A stretch of DNA of 64,000 nucleotides, from contig JAKSGN010000001.1 of the NCBI GenBank assembly GCA_024180945.1, positions 310,001 to 374,000 of the forward strand, read 5' to 3'. The position numbers and the translations under genes were made by a program. Each line of letters begins with the position of its first letter. Position 1 is the stretch's first letter. Under the pieces are notes generated by a model. That model was given only the letters and a program-made list of their open reading frames with translations. It was not told the DNA's origin and ran no database searches. The DNA is from Macrophomina tecta. Taxonomy: Eukaryota > Ascomycota > Dothideomycetes > Botryosphaeriales > Botryosphaeriaceae. Of the stretch, positions 1 to 9,980 are shown in pieces.

Positions 1-1134
1 ATAACTAGAATATATAAAAGTTAATATAGGTTTAATCCGGTAGGTATAATTCCGTTTATTATACGTATAATCTAGTTAAGAAACCTATCTAACGGTCCCT
101 TCTAGTATCTCTATCTAGGAAAGCTATCTAGTTTTTTTAATATAGGCCTTCTCATTATTTTATAGCGGATATATTTATTCTATTTATTTACTAAAATTAG
201 TGTATCTTTCTATTACATTTATCTACTACGTTTAATTAGTCGTCTCTAATAGATCCACCCGTTTCGGACCTAATACTAGAAGATAAGTATATCGTATTTT
301 TCGTAGAGTATCTATTATAAGGTACCCTTATCCCTAGTTACTATACTATACTAATAGAGGGTGTAGGCTATATTATAGAGATACTATAGGTCTTATTATC
401 GTCGCGCTTTCTATACCTCGTCTTTTAGCTAAGATACGAGTTCGTTAGCTATCTCAAGTAGTAATTCCTTCTAGAAGTTCTAGATATTATTTTACTATAC
501 GCGAGCGTATACCTTTCCTTACTATATCTTATATTACTACGTTCCGAAGTTAATTATAGGGCCTAGAATCTAGGTAACTATAGGCTCTAGACTATTAGTA
601 ACATAACGTATCTCTCTATATCGGTTTAGATGCTCGGTTATTCTTATAAGTATAGCTTTATTCTACTATTACTTATTATTAGTCGTGCTTAACTCTAGGG
701 TACTATTATATAATTTCTTCGTATCGCTATCGACTAGGTCCTCGTTATTAGAAAAGGCTTTAATAAGCTCTTTTTCTACTCTTAGAATCGTATTAATATA
801 TTATAGCTTCTTAGAGTACTAGCCTATAGCGTTCTTATTACTCTAGTAAGTAGCGTAGTTATCGTTATAATAGACTATCTAGCTAGGCTTCTAGTACTTA
901 GGGCTCTAGCTTTCTTCGCGTTACTTATTAACTTTAATAAAGGGGTTTTCTTACTTAGTAATTATAGAGACTTCTCGGCTTTTTAGTTTTTATGTTATAG
1001 CCGAGACTTATTTATTCTTCTTAAGGTAGTAGTATATCTTTTTCTAAGTCTTACCGTAGTAGATATATAGTTCTTTTTTAAATCTTTATTTTTACTCTAG
1101 GGTCTATTCTTTGCATTATTTTCTCTTATAGCTA

Positions 1135-1850
1135 TTATTCTTTTTTCTATAGTAGTTGTCCCTTTTAGGTAGGTTATTCTAGCAGTTAATATTATTTAGC
1201 TTTATAGCATCTCCTTCTTTCTAAGTATATCTAGGGCGTACTAGGCGTAAAGTATTAGCTTTATAGTTTACTTTATACTTCTCGGATTAGCGCTCAAAGA
1301 AGTGGTTATTATATTTAATAGCTAGCTTAATAAGTTTATCTAGGGTCTTAGAATCATTTTATATTATAAGTTAGTCTTTAACCCTTTTCTTAAGTCCTCG
1401 GTAGTAGTAGTCTATAAGGGCGCGGTCGGACTAGTTATCTAGATATACTACGGCCTTTTAAAATTCTATAATATAGTCCGCTACTAAGGTCTTCTAGTAG
1501 ATATTTATAACGGCTCGTCGGGCCTTATTAACCTCGTTAAGGTCTCCGAAGCTTTACTTAATCTACGTTATAAAGTACTTATAGCTACTAAAGACTTTCT
1601 TAGTATTCTCTTTACGTACTTCTAGTTCTTTCTCTATTTAGTCTCTAAGGTAGGGCTCGAACTACTATACCGTAATATCGCGGAGATAGGTAGTAGCGAA
1701 TATTACCTTCTTATCGTTAGTAGAAAAGTCTCTAAAGTTAAAAAAAAAGTATAAATCGAGTTATAAGAGAAAGGTCTAGAGCTTCTTTTAGTTATTATAG
1801 AATAGATCTAGCTTAGCCGTCTTCGTACTTCTATTAGAAGATTAAGTCAT
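1135..1850 (-). pseudogene. Gypsy-type gag relic
   Basis: Reading the minus strand from the ATG-like triplet at 1848-1850 through former Gln codons gives a retrotransposon gag pattern: FEPYLRD followed by a charged segment, then FGDLNE, an ADYIIEFQ-like segment and LDKLIKLAIKYNN, as in the retrotransposon gag family of Ty3/Gypsy elements. A zinc-knuckle-like remnant follows near 1130-1200. Many stops are TAG at expected Gln positions, consistent with RIP. The pol part of this minus-strand element should lie toward position 1 and beyond the window edge. The LTR at about 2155-2535 is placed as its 5' LTR. Confidence 0.7.
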
Positions 1851-2154
1851 TATTAATACTAAAGTATAAACGGGTACCGAGTAGAGATTATTAAAATAGC
1901 TTAGTTATAAAGTTCGCCTATTTATTAATAGAGCTAGGTGTTTTCGTTAGTCTACTCCTAGAGTTATCTACGTAGTTCGCCGATCTAGCCTTATATATCT
2001 TAAATAACCTAAAAGAGGTCGGCTATAGTTAGCTATAAAGAACCGTTATTATTTATATTAACGTCGTTTATTATATTACTTAGTTAGTATTAAGTATTAG
2101 GTAATACTATCTTATTATTAAATATTTTTTTTTCGGAACTTCCTTCTCTTATAA

Positions 2155-2535
2155 AAATAGTAGTTAAAGTATAACAGCGGCCTCTTCTACTAGGCTTTAG
2201 AATCGTCTAGTAGAGTTAGGTAGCTAAAGGATTTACCTTAAAAAATAAGAGAAGAGTAAAGAATTAGAACGATAGTAGTAATTACGTAATATATCGGTAC
2301 GCGATACGCGTTAGGCTTATTATCTCTAATAGAATTATATTAGAACTTTAAGTTAACTATAAAGATCGAAAATACTATCTAGCGAGTATATCTATATACT
2401 ATAGAAGAACTATAATAATCTAGATTAATATAGCTAGATAAAAGCAGCTAGATTAATAGTATTAGATTAATATTCTTAGATTAAGTTAATTCTAGTAGGT
2501 TCTTATAGGGCTTACGTAACTTAAGCGCTAACGCC
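2155..2535 (-). repeat. LTR copy A (inverted relative to 4840-5185)
   Basis: The reverse complement of this segment matches 4840-5185 over roughly 350 bp despite RIP. Shared landmarks are the run of AATCTAG/TTAATCT motifs, a TATATAGATATAC-like block, TAATAAGCCTAACGC, and AAAGCCTAGTAGAA near the inner end. It sits just upstream of the minus-strand gag relic, so it is probably that element's 5' LTR. Boundaries are approximate. Confidence 0.65.
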
Positions 2536-3289
2536 TACTTTCTAGAATCTGACTTTTAACTTTTTTCTATGAATAATAGCGATATTTACCTTATTTACTC
2601 TCGCGTAACGTACTTCTTTATTAGTTTTCTAGATTCTGCCTACGGCCTTTACTAAAAAAGTATTATTTCTATAGGCTGTAATTTTTTATACCTCCGTCTA
2701 GCCTTTTCCGTGTGGGCCTTATTCCCTTAAGAAAATTATTTCCCTATAAAATCTAGTAGCGTTACTTATATTTTAACTAAGCTTCTTAAGCGCCGTTTTT
2801 TAGTAGTTTATATTTTCTTATAGAATTTCTTTTCGTAAGGGTTTCCGTCTCTTAGAAAATATTTATCTATATAGAACTATCGCCTATAGGATTCGTAATA
2901 CTTAATAAATAGTATAGCTATCTAAATAAAGTAAATATTAGTTCTCTTAGATATAAGAGCTATAATAATAAAGATATTTTAGTAGTTAATATTAGCGTAG
3001 ACCTTAGCGGAATTATAAGGCCTACTATAGATAAACTAGTATTTATATTAAAATTAGAGATAGTTCTATAAGAGTTCTAGAATATACTAAAAATATTCTA
3101 AGAAAGAGATAAAGAATAACTACTAGAATATTAGCTATAGAATTATAAGATATCTTTACTTTTAAAAATATAATCTATTTTTAAGTCTATTTACTTCTTA
3201 TCTAAAATAGAGGCTAAAGTACTATAAAATATATTAATAAAAATCTAGAATAAGAATATATATAACTCTTATAATCGCTAGTAGAATAT

Positions 3290-3800
3290 TCTATTCTATT
3301 TATTTTTAAGAAGAATAGTAAGCTCCGCCTCTATATTAACTATAGATAGCTAAATAATATTATAGTTAAAAATTAATATCTACTATCTTATATTAATAAA
3401 TTATAAGATAAGCTTTATAATACTAAGTTCTTTATAAAACTAAATCTTTAAGAAGGTTACTATCTAGTTTATATTAAAGAAAAATAAAGAATAAAAAATA
3501 ATATTTTAAATATAATTTAGATATTATAAATATATAGTAATATTTTTTAGACTTACTAACGTACTAGCTATCTTTTAAAGCTTAGTTAATAATACTATAT
3601 ATTTATATTTAGATATATTCGCGTTAGCTTACTTAGATAATATTCTAATATACTCGAAGATACTCGAAGAATATACTAAGTATATAAGAAAAATCTTAAA
3701 GACCTTAGATAAATAAAATCTCTAAGTAGCCCTAGAAAAAAGTAAGTAGTATATATAAAGAATAAAATACTTAGAATTTATTATTACCCTAGAATATATT
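3290..3800 (+). pseudogene. Gypsy-type reverse transcriptase relic
   Basis: With RIP stops read through, the plus strand encodes RT blocks in order: KLRLYINYRQLN near 3310-3350, the YLLSYINKL block, KLNLQEGYY near 3440-3470, FRLTNVPASFQ near 3545-3580, and the active-site block YLDNILIYS near 3630-3660 (canonical YxDD, second Asp now Asn). These are the Ty3/Gypsy RT motifs with correct spacing. Several Gln codons are now TAG. It is non-functional. Confidence 0.8.
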
Positions 3801-4039
3801 AGTATAGACGATAAAAAACTAGATATAATTAAAGATTAGCTAATATTATAAATTATTAAAGAAGTATAATTCTTTCTTAGATTTACTAACTTTTACTAAA
3901 AGTTTATTATAAACTATACTAAAATAGTAGTACCTCTAACCGATATTACTAAGAAAGAATACGGGTTTATATAAAGAGAAAAATAATAATAAGCGTTTAA
4001 CTTACTAAAGTAAATATTTATAGAAGTATTAGTTCTAGG

Positions 4040-4440
4040 GCTCTATAACCTAGATTTATTAATTATAATAGAGACTAATGCTTTAAACTACGCTATAGAA
4101 GCTATACTTAGTTAGCTAAATAAAAAAGATAGACTAGATTCTATTATTTATTACTTAAAAAAAATAATATCTACTAAAAAGAACTATAATATTTATAATA
4201 AAAGCCTCTTAGCTATAGTTATAGCTTTTAAAAAATAGAAATACTACCTTAAAGATGCTAAATACTAGATTATAGTCTACTATAACTATAAAAATCTTTT
4301 ATACTTTACTACTACTAAGAAATTAAACCGCTAATAGATTTAGTAGGCTAAAGAGCTAGTATTTTATAATATAAAGATTATCTATAGAAAGAAATCTAAG
4401 AATACTTTATTATAAACCCTAGAGAAATAAAGGCCTTATA
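4040..4440 (+). pseudogene. Gypsy-type RNase H relic
   Basis: Continuing the RT relic, the frame reads IIETNALNYAIEAILSQ (canonical TDAS replaced by TNAL), YYSKKITSTKKNYNIYNKSL, a YYLKDAKYQI block and NLLYFTTTKKLNR. This is the RNase H-like region found after RT in chromovirus-type Gypsy elements. It is degenerate and RIP-mutated. Confidence 0.75.
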
Positions 4441-4839
4441 ACCCTATAAATAGAAAACCTATATAGGAAAAGATACTATAGGAGCTAAGAATCTATAAGA
4501 ATAGTAGAGCTATAATACTAGTACGCTCGTATAGAAAAAATAGTCTTAAGAGAGAACGGCGCGTATAAGCCTAGATAAGATAATAGCGAAAGCCCGTATA
4601 GAAATAACGTCTATATAATATAGTAAGACTATAAAAATACTAACTATATTAAACTTCTATAAAAAAAGAATATTTCTAAAAAAAAAATTACGAATTCTAA
4701 AAACTAGCTTCGGGCTAAAAAACATAGACGGGAGAAAGTTAAATAACTTATATAATCTAAAAAATAATAGTCTAGCGGTATAATACTTCCTTAACTAATA
4801 TAGAAGTCGAATTTTAGAAAATAGGCTTTAGTATCTAAG

Positions 4840-5185
4840 TTACGTAGAATCTATAGGGCCTACCTAGATTAATCTAATCTAAGATTAATAATCTAATACT
4901 ATTAATCTAGCTATTTTAATCTAGCTATATTAATCTAGATTACTATAACTTTTCTATAGTATATAAATATACTTCTTAGATAGTACTTTAATCTTTATAG
5001 TTAATTTAAAGTTCTAATATACCCCTATTAGAGGTAATAAGCCTAACGCATACTATATATTAATATATTACGTAATTACTACTATTATTCTAATTCTTTA
5101 TCTTTCTCTTATTCTTTAAGGTAAACCCTTTAGCTATCTAACCCTACTAGGTAATTCTAAAGCCTAGTAGAAAAGGCCACCGTTA
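4840..5185 (+). repeat. LTR copy B inside a Gypsy pol relic
   Basis: This segment is the inverted counterpart of 2155-2535. It lies between an RNase H relic (ends about 4440) and an integrase relic (starts about 5400) that read in the same direction, so it looks like a solo LTR or nested insertion within pol. Ends are blurred by RIP and no target duplication is recognisable. Confidence 0.6.
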
Positions 5186-5399
5186 TATATTTATATAAAT
5201 ATACTAAGTAGACGAGCCGACTATATTAAAAAAAAGCTAGGTCTATAATCTATAATACTTAATATGTAGAAGAACGGGCCTTTTATACCCGCTAGCTATA
5301 ATTACTAGATTATAGCTATTTATAGCCTAGAATAAACGTAGCTTAAAAAAGAACTAGATAACTTACTTATTCTAATTAGATTATTTACCTTAGTAATAC

Positions 5400-6243
5400 G
5401 CCTCGAAGGTAATAAATAGAAGTAAAAAATTTAAGAAGCCTACGTAGATAATATAATAACTTAAGAAATTAAAAAGTTTAAAGATAACTCTTAAGTAACT
5501 AGAAATATAGATAGTATAATTTTATTTTTAGAATTAGTCTATATTTTAGTTAAACTACGAAAAGAGCTTATAAAGAATATATAATTATTAAGAAATAGAT
5601 AAGATAATAGAGTAAATTATAAAAGGCTACTACTTTCTAGGGCTAAGAAGAACTATTTAACGAATAGTCTTATAATATAATTTTTATATTAGAAGTAAAG
5701 CTGCGAGATATATATTCTATAAACTACTATAGCTACTACTAGCGCTAAAGTATTTTTAGTAATCTATCTTACTAGACTTTATTATAAATCTATCTAAGTT
5801 AAAAGAACTACTTACTAAGATTAAGTATAACTTAATCTTAGTTATTATAGATAAAATAATAAAGTATATATATTATCTACTATATCTTAAGATAATAAAT
5901 ATAAAAAAACTCGCCTATATATTTCTTAGAATAATTTTTAGTAACTATAAGTTACTAGAAGCGCTTATATTAGATAAAAATTAGCTATTTATATTTTAAT
6001 TCTAGTAGACTTTTATCTATTAGCTTAGAGCTAAGTATAAGTTCTTAATTATAGTATATCCTTAAATAGATAAATAGATAGAACGAATAAATTAGATGCT
6101 AAAATAATACTTATACTACTATCTTAATTATATATAAGATAATTAGGTTAAACTACTATCGCTTATATAGTTCGCGTATAATAGCTTAAAAGCGTTAGCT
6201 ATATAAGAATCCCCGTTTTACGCTAATTATAGTTATAAGCCTA
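5400..6243 (+). pseudogene. Gypsy-type integrase relic
   Basis: Reading through stops gives an HHCC-like zinc region (about 5580-5720, ending in a KAARYIFYKLLQ-like segment) followed by the catalytic core: LLDFIINLSKLKELL near 5755-5800, a degenerate LISDRD-type block near 5950-5990, a PQTDGQTERxNQ-type block near 6060-6100, and DNWVKLLSLIQFAYNSS near 6140-6190. The order matches Ty3/Gypsy integrase. DT1 is inserted at the TA that ends this relic. Confidence 0.75.
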
Positions 6244-6245
6244 TA

Positions 6246-8095
6246 ACGTATCCCACAAGCGAGCGTGCCACATAAGCGAGTGTGCCACCTTACCAAACCC
6301 AACCCACTTTAAGTACAACTAACTCTGCAACGTCCTGCAAAATCGACTATTTCTAATAGGTACGCTATTCTACAGTAGTTTCCGCACCTTTTTGACATGT
6401 ACGAGAATTATGTCCAGTTTCGCCGCACTGCCCACATCGCCGTCGTTTTCTCGCTGGCCCCTCCGATTGCGCACCACTTTGGCGCGTTTCCCGCGAAATC
6501 TGTTGGTTAACAGCAGCTCCATCGATTAAATACTGCCCCTCCTGAACCGTAAGAGTCCCTCGCTTCTGAATCCGCTTTTTCTGCCGCTTTTTACGTCGCG
6601 TTGCGGCCTCGTTTGCCTTTTGAAGATTCGCGACTTCCGCCTGCAGAAGAACAGCCGAATGCGCCATCATTTGAGCCCCCTTAGCAAGCTGGTTCAGCGC
6701 ATCGTTGATTGGCGTTGGTGAGCTGTTCTGATGCTTTGCAATCCGGTTCCTAATAAGCTCAGTCTGAGAGGCTAATTCAGCTGGGTTGTGCGGTGTTTGA
6801 GCGTCCCAAGTTATGGCCTCTGCCTGCGGGCGTGTCGGCGTCCGAAGCTTGACATCGAGCTTGGAAATCACGGCCTCTGGATCGAGCGGGACCAGTCCTG
6901 CGCCTCGGAACCCGCCTACGATATTCTGCTGCGTAAATGCGGCTTCGAACGCCGTTTTGAACGCAGGCAGAAACTCGAGCTTCGTGATGTGGTTGATGTG
7001 AGATCGCATCAGCTCTTCAACCTGCTTTCCGTACGCCTTCTTGAGAGGCGCAAAACAGCCTACATCGAGCGGCTGGAGGAGATGCGATGAATGCGCAGGC
7101 ATGAAGAGCGTGATGATCTTGCGTTCCTGGCAGAACGCGTCGAATTCGGCCGAATTGTGGCTCGCGTGGCCGTCAAGAATCAGAAGTCGCCATGCTCCAG
7201 TTGTGCGATCCTTTGTGTGCTTTTCGAAGTGCTGCAGCCACTGCAGACCAAGCTCGTTCGTCGTCCAGCCGTTTTCGCTTAATGCGATGACCCAATTGCC
7301 TGGTACGTCGTCGCTGTACCAAGCAGAAAGGTGGTGTTGTCCCTTGAAAATCACGAACGGCGGAATCGCCCAGCCCTCGGCGTTGACTCCCTGGATCACC
7401 GTAACCCACTCGCGATTGCCTGGCTGGACTGATTTGGGTCGAGCGCGTCGCTCCAATGCTGTGACAACCATTCCGGCTGCAATCATGCCCATGAGGAAGC
7501 CGGCTTCATCGAAGTTGTAGATGTCACCGTTCACGATCCCATACTTCGTGATAGTGTTCTGGACGAGCTGAAACCATTGCGTGATAAGCTCTGGGTCCTC
7601 GCATTTAGCTCGCTGATAGTCATACTTTCGATTCAGACGTGTTTTTAGCTCGGGAGTCCGTCTTACGAAGTTGGAGGGCCAGTTCTTGCCAACGGTACCT
7701 CCGGCGCGGTCGGCGAGTAGCTTATTTGCCATACCTTCAACAGCACTTAATCGCGGCGGAAATCCTCGCGAATCTAGATCGAGGACACGTTTGACAAGAA
7801 CTGATTCCTCGATATTAGTAAGCTTTCGAGAGTTGGGCGTGCAATCGCGTCGAGAAGGAATCCTGTCGCGTCGTCGCTTAAGGGTCATCCGATTAACGTT
7901 AAACGTCTTTGCAGCGAGCCGATTGCTTTGAATTTGGCCTTGATCGATAGCTTGCTTCGCTAAAGCTATCTGAGCTTCATGTAAGATGGATTGAGCGTGG
8001 GTTGGCTGATGCATTGTTGGTTGAAGCTAGGGTGTCGCGTTTTCTTGGTTGGGTGGCACACTCGCTTGTGTGGCACGCTCGCTTGTGGGATACGT
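6246..8095 (-). mobile_element. Fot1/pogo-like DNA transposon DT1 (complete)
   Basis: The element is 1850 bp and flanked by TA target duplications (6244-6245, 8096-8097). Both ends start ACGTATCC and carry ~44-bp inverted repeats that differ at one base (a C-to-T in CpA context on the left). Each repeat holds two tandem 17-bp units of the type CACAAGCGAGCGTGCCA. One intact transposase gene lies on the minus strand. It sits directly against RIP-saturated DNA yet is itself GC-balanced, so it probably arrived after that DNA was mutated. Confidence 0.95.
6365..8014 (-). CDS. Fot1/pogo-like transposase (intact), DT1
   Basis: A 549-residue transposase that would bind the element's terminal repeats and catalyse cut-and-paste movement into TA sites. 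The N-terminal ~65 residues form a predicted psq/CENP-B-like helix-turn-helix (RLAAKTFNV, then KRRRDRIPSRR). A second helical CENP-B-type region runs to about 130. The DDE superfamily core has Asp169 (YNFDEAGF), Asp281 (LILDGH) and Asp317 (LLQPLDVG), giving the DD35D spacing typical of Fot1. A basic coiled segment precedes a C-terminal zinc knuckle (RCGQCGETGHNSRTC). There is no intron and no stop. The ATG at 8014 lies shortly inside the right terminal repeat. Its nearest relative here is DT9. It is likely functional, although activity cannot be read from sequence. Confidence 0.95.
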   Translation of the reverse strand: MHQPTHAQSILHEAQIALAKQAIDQGQIQSNRLAAKTFNVNRMTLKRRRDRIPSRRDCTPNSRKLTNIEESVLVKRVLDLDSRGFPPRLSAVEGMANKLLADRAGGTVGKNWPSNFVRRTPELKTRLNRKYDYQRAKCEDPELITQWFQLVQNTITKYGIVNGDIYNFDEAGFLMGMIAAGMVVTALERRARPKSVQPGNREWVTVIQGVNAEGWAIPPFVIFKGQHHLSAWYSDDVPGNWVIALSENGWTTNELGLQWLQHFEKHTKDRTTGAWRLLILDGHASHNSAEFDAFCQERKIITLFMPAHSSHLLQPLDVGCFAPLKKAYGKQVEELMRSHINHITKLEFLPAFKTAFEAAFTQQNIVGGFRGAGLVPLDPEAVISKLDVKLRTPTRPQAEAITWDAQTPHNPAELASQTELIRNRIAKHQNSSPTPINDALNQLAKGAQMMAHSAVLLQAEVANLQKANEAATRRKKRQKKRIQKRGTLTVQEGQYLIDGAAVNQQISRETRQSGAQSEGPARKRRRCGQCGETGHNSRTCQKGAETTVE

Positions 8096-8106
8096 TAAAT
8101 AATATA

Positions 8107-9962
8107 ACGTGGTTGATAACCGAGCTGCGCATACAACCGAGCTGCGCACCCCACCAATGCCGCGCGACTTTGCAGGCTAATATCTCAACACTACAACAAG
8201 CTATTGCAATGCAAAAAGTTTATTTAGAATTTTTAGATTCATTAGTATCTAGCTTGCAGGTACGCAAATTGTGTCCTAGCATACCGCGGCGCCCGCAGCG
8301 CCTTTGTTGTGTCGCACCCCCATCCGTGCGCGCCCTCTTCGAAGACTCCCCACCCTCATCCCGCCCACCTACGTTGCTGGGAGCCATCAATTCAGCTGCC
8401 TCCTCTGCCGTCAACGACCCTCCAGTCTGGATATACTTCCTCTTGCCTGATTTTCGCTTGGTTAGAGTCTTATTGGCCTCCCGCAAGTCAGTCATTTCGG
8501 CGCGCAACAACACCAGTTCGTGTGCCATCGCTATGGTGCCTTTTGTCAGCTGAACCACAGCTTCTTTCAAGGAACTTGGCGAAGAACCTGCAGGAGGCGG
8601 AATCTTATTAAGGACAAAGGCTGATTGGGAGTCTACTTCGTGAAGAGTGCGCGGTGTTTTGGGCTCCCAAGGGGTGGTCTCTAGGGCAGGTGGCGTTGGC
8701 GTACGAAGCTTCACATCAAGCTTGGATAGCACCGCGTCTGGGTCTAGTGGGACTAGCCCAGCGCCTCTAAAGCTTGCAAGGATGTTCTCCTTCTTAAAAA
8801 CCCGGGCGTGAGCTGCCCTGAAGGCTGGGAGGAACTCGGTCTTAGAGATATGGGTGACGTGCCTGCGCGCCAAGGCCGAGATCTCATCACCGTACGCGCG
8901 CTTCAACGGCGAATAGCAACCCACATCAAGTGGCTGCAATAGGTGCGACGCGTGTGGGGGCATACAGAGAGCGATAATCCTGTTCTCCGTGCAGAGATCC
9001 TGGAAATCCTGCGAGTTGTGGCTCTCGTGACCGTCGATTATGAGCAGCCGGTGCGTGCCCACGGTACGCGACTTTGTATGCGCGTTAAAATGCTTCAACC
9101 ACGCCACTCCTAGCTCGTTGGTCGTCCAGCCGTTCTCGGTGACTCCATTAGGCCAGTCTTTAGGCATGAGACCGTCCTAGTACCAGGTGGAGATGTGCTT
9201 CTTGCCTGCGAAGATGATGAAGGGGGGGATCACAGAGCCGTCAGCGCAGATGCACTCAATCGCGGTGGTCCACTCGCGATCGCCTGGCTGCACCAGTTTC
9301 CCTTTGCCGCCGCGCTTTTCTGAGCCTGTAACCACGTACTGCGTCGAGATTACACCCATCATAAAGCCAGTCTCGTCAAAGTTGTAGCTGTCTTCATCCA
9401 GGATGCCGTACTTCGCCTTCATGTTGCGCACCAGCTCGAACCACTTGCCAATCACCTCTGGATCTTCGTTCAAGGCTCGCTGACGATCATAGGAACGTGT
9501 CATCCGAACCTTGAGCGCAGGCGATCGCTTAATGAGGTTATCCACCCAGCGCTTGCCTGTTGGCTTGCCACCCCGCTCTGCTAGCAACCTATCGGCCATT
9601 GCTCGCACAGCAAGCTTCGTAGGCGGAAACCCTCTTGAATCCTGGTCCAATATACGCTCAACTATCACTAGCTCCTCTTCCTTGCTGAGCTTTCGTCCGT
9701 TGGCCTCGCAATCGCGTCGGGGGGTCGCTCCACCACGTCGGCTGCGGAGCGTACTTGGGGGAACGGCGTAGAGGGCCGCAGCGCGTCGCTCGCTTAAAGA
9801 CGCGTTTCGTTTACGAGATTGTATAGCTAGCTTAATTCTCGCTTCGTTAGAAGATGTCAGGGTGTGGTGTTGTGGATGCATCGCGTCTGAAGATCGGTAG
9901 GATGGATTTTGGTGGTGGGGTGCGCAGCTCGGTTGTATGCGCAGCTCGGTTATCAACCACGT
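8107..9962 (-). mobile_element. Fot1/pogo-like DNA transposon DT2 (one nonsense mutation)
   Basis: The element is 1856 bp with TA duplications at 8105-8106 and 9963-9964. The terminal repeats begin ACGTGGTTGATAACCGAG, are perfect for ~46 bp, and contain two tandem units of the type TACAACCGAGCTGCGCA. It lies only 9 bp from DT1 and 18 bp from DT3, so this is a transposon cluster. DT5 and DT6 belong to the same family. Confidence 0.95.
8220..9881 (-). pseudogene. Fot1/pogo-like transposase with one premature stop, DT2
   Basis: A 553-codon transposase frame starting at the ATG at 9881 (MHPQHHTL). A single TAG at 9177-9179 replaces the CAG that encodes Gln in the near-identical DT6 copy (ISTWYQDG). 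That is a CpA-to-TpA change, as RIP makes. The stop falls after the first catalytic Asp (YNFDETGF) and before the second (LIIDGH) and third (QPLDVG), so the truncated product cannot be catalytic. The C-terminal knuckle has changed from RCGRCG to RCGRRG, so one of its cysteines is also lost. The frame extends upstream into the terminal repeat without an ATG. The TTG there is not a credible start. Confidence 0.9.
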
Positions 9963-9980
9963 TATTAGCTATTCTATGTA

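Larger units (their letters stand above)
1..6243. repeat. RIP-mutated AT-rich retrotransposon graveyard
   Basis: CpA and TpG are nearly absent while TpA is very common and CpG/CpC/CpT survive, the signature of C-to-T change in CpA context on both strands. No long open frame exists. Conceptual reading with TAG/TAA treated as former Gln/Trp recovers Gypsy-type gag on the minus strand (about 1135-1850) and reverse transcriptase, RNase H and integrase blocks on the plus strand (about 3290-6243). The block ends abruptly at the TA that flanks DT1. Confidence 0.93.

Noticed and set aside
9881..9956. Extended N-terminus of the DT2-family transposases starting in the terminal repeat
   Set aside because: The upstream start codon is TTG; the first ATG (9881, 24062, 30835) lies just inside the element and is conserved in all three copies.
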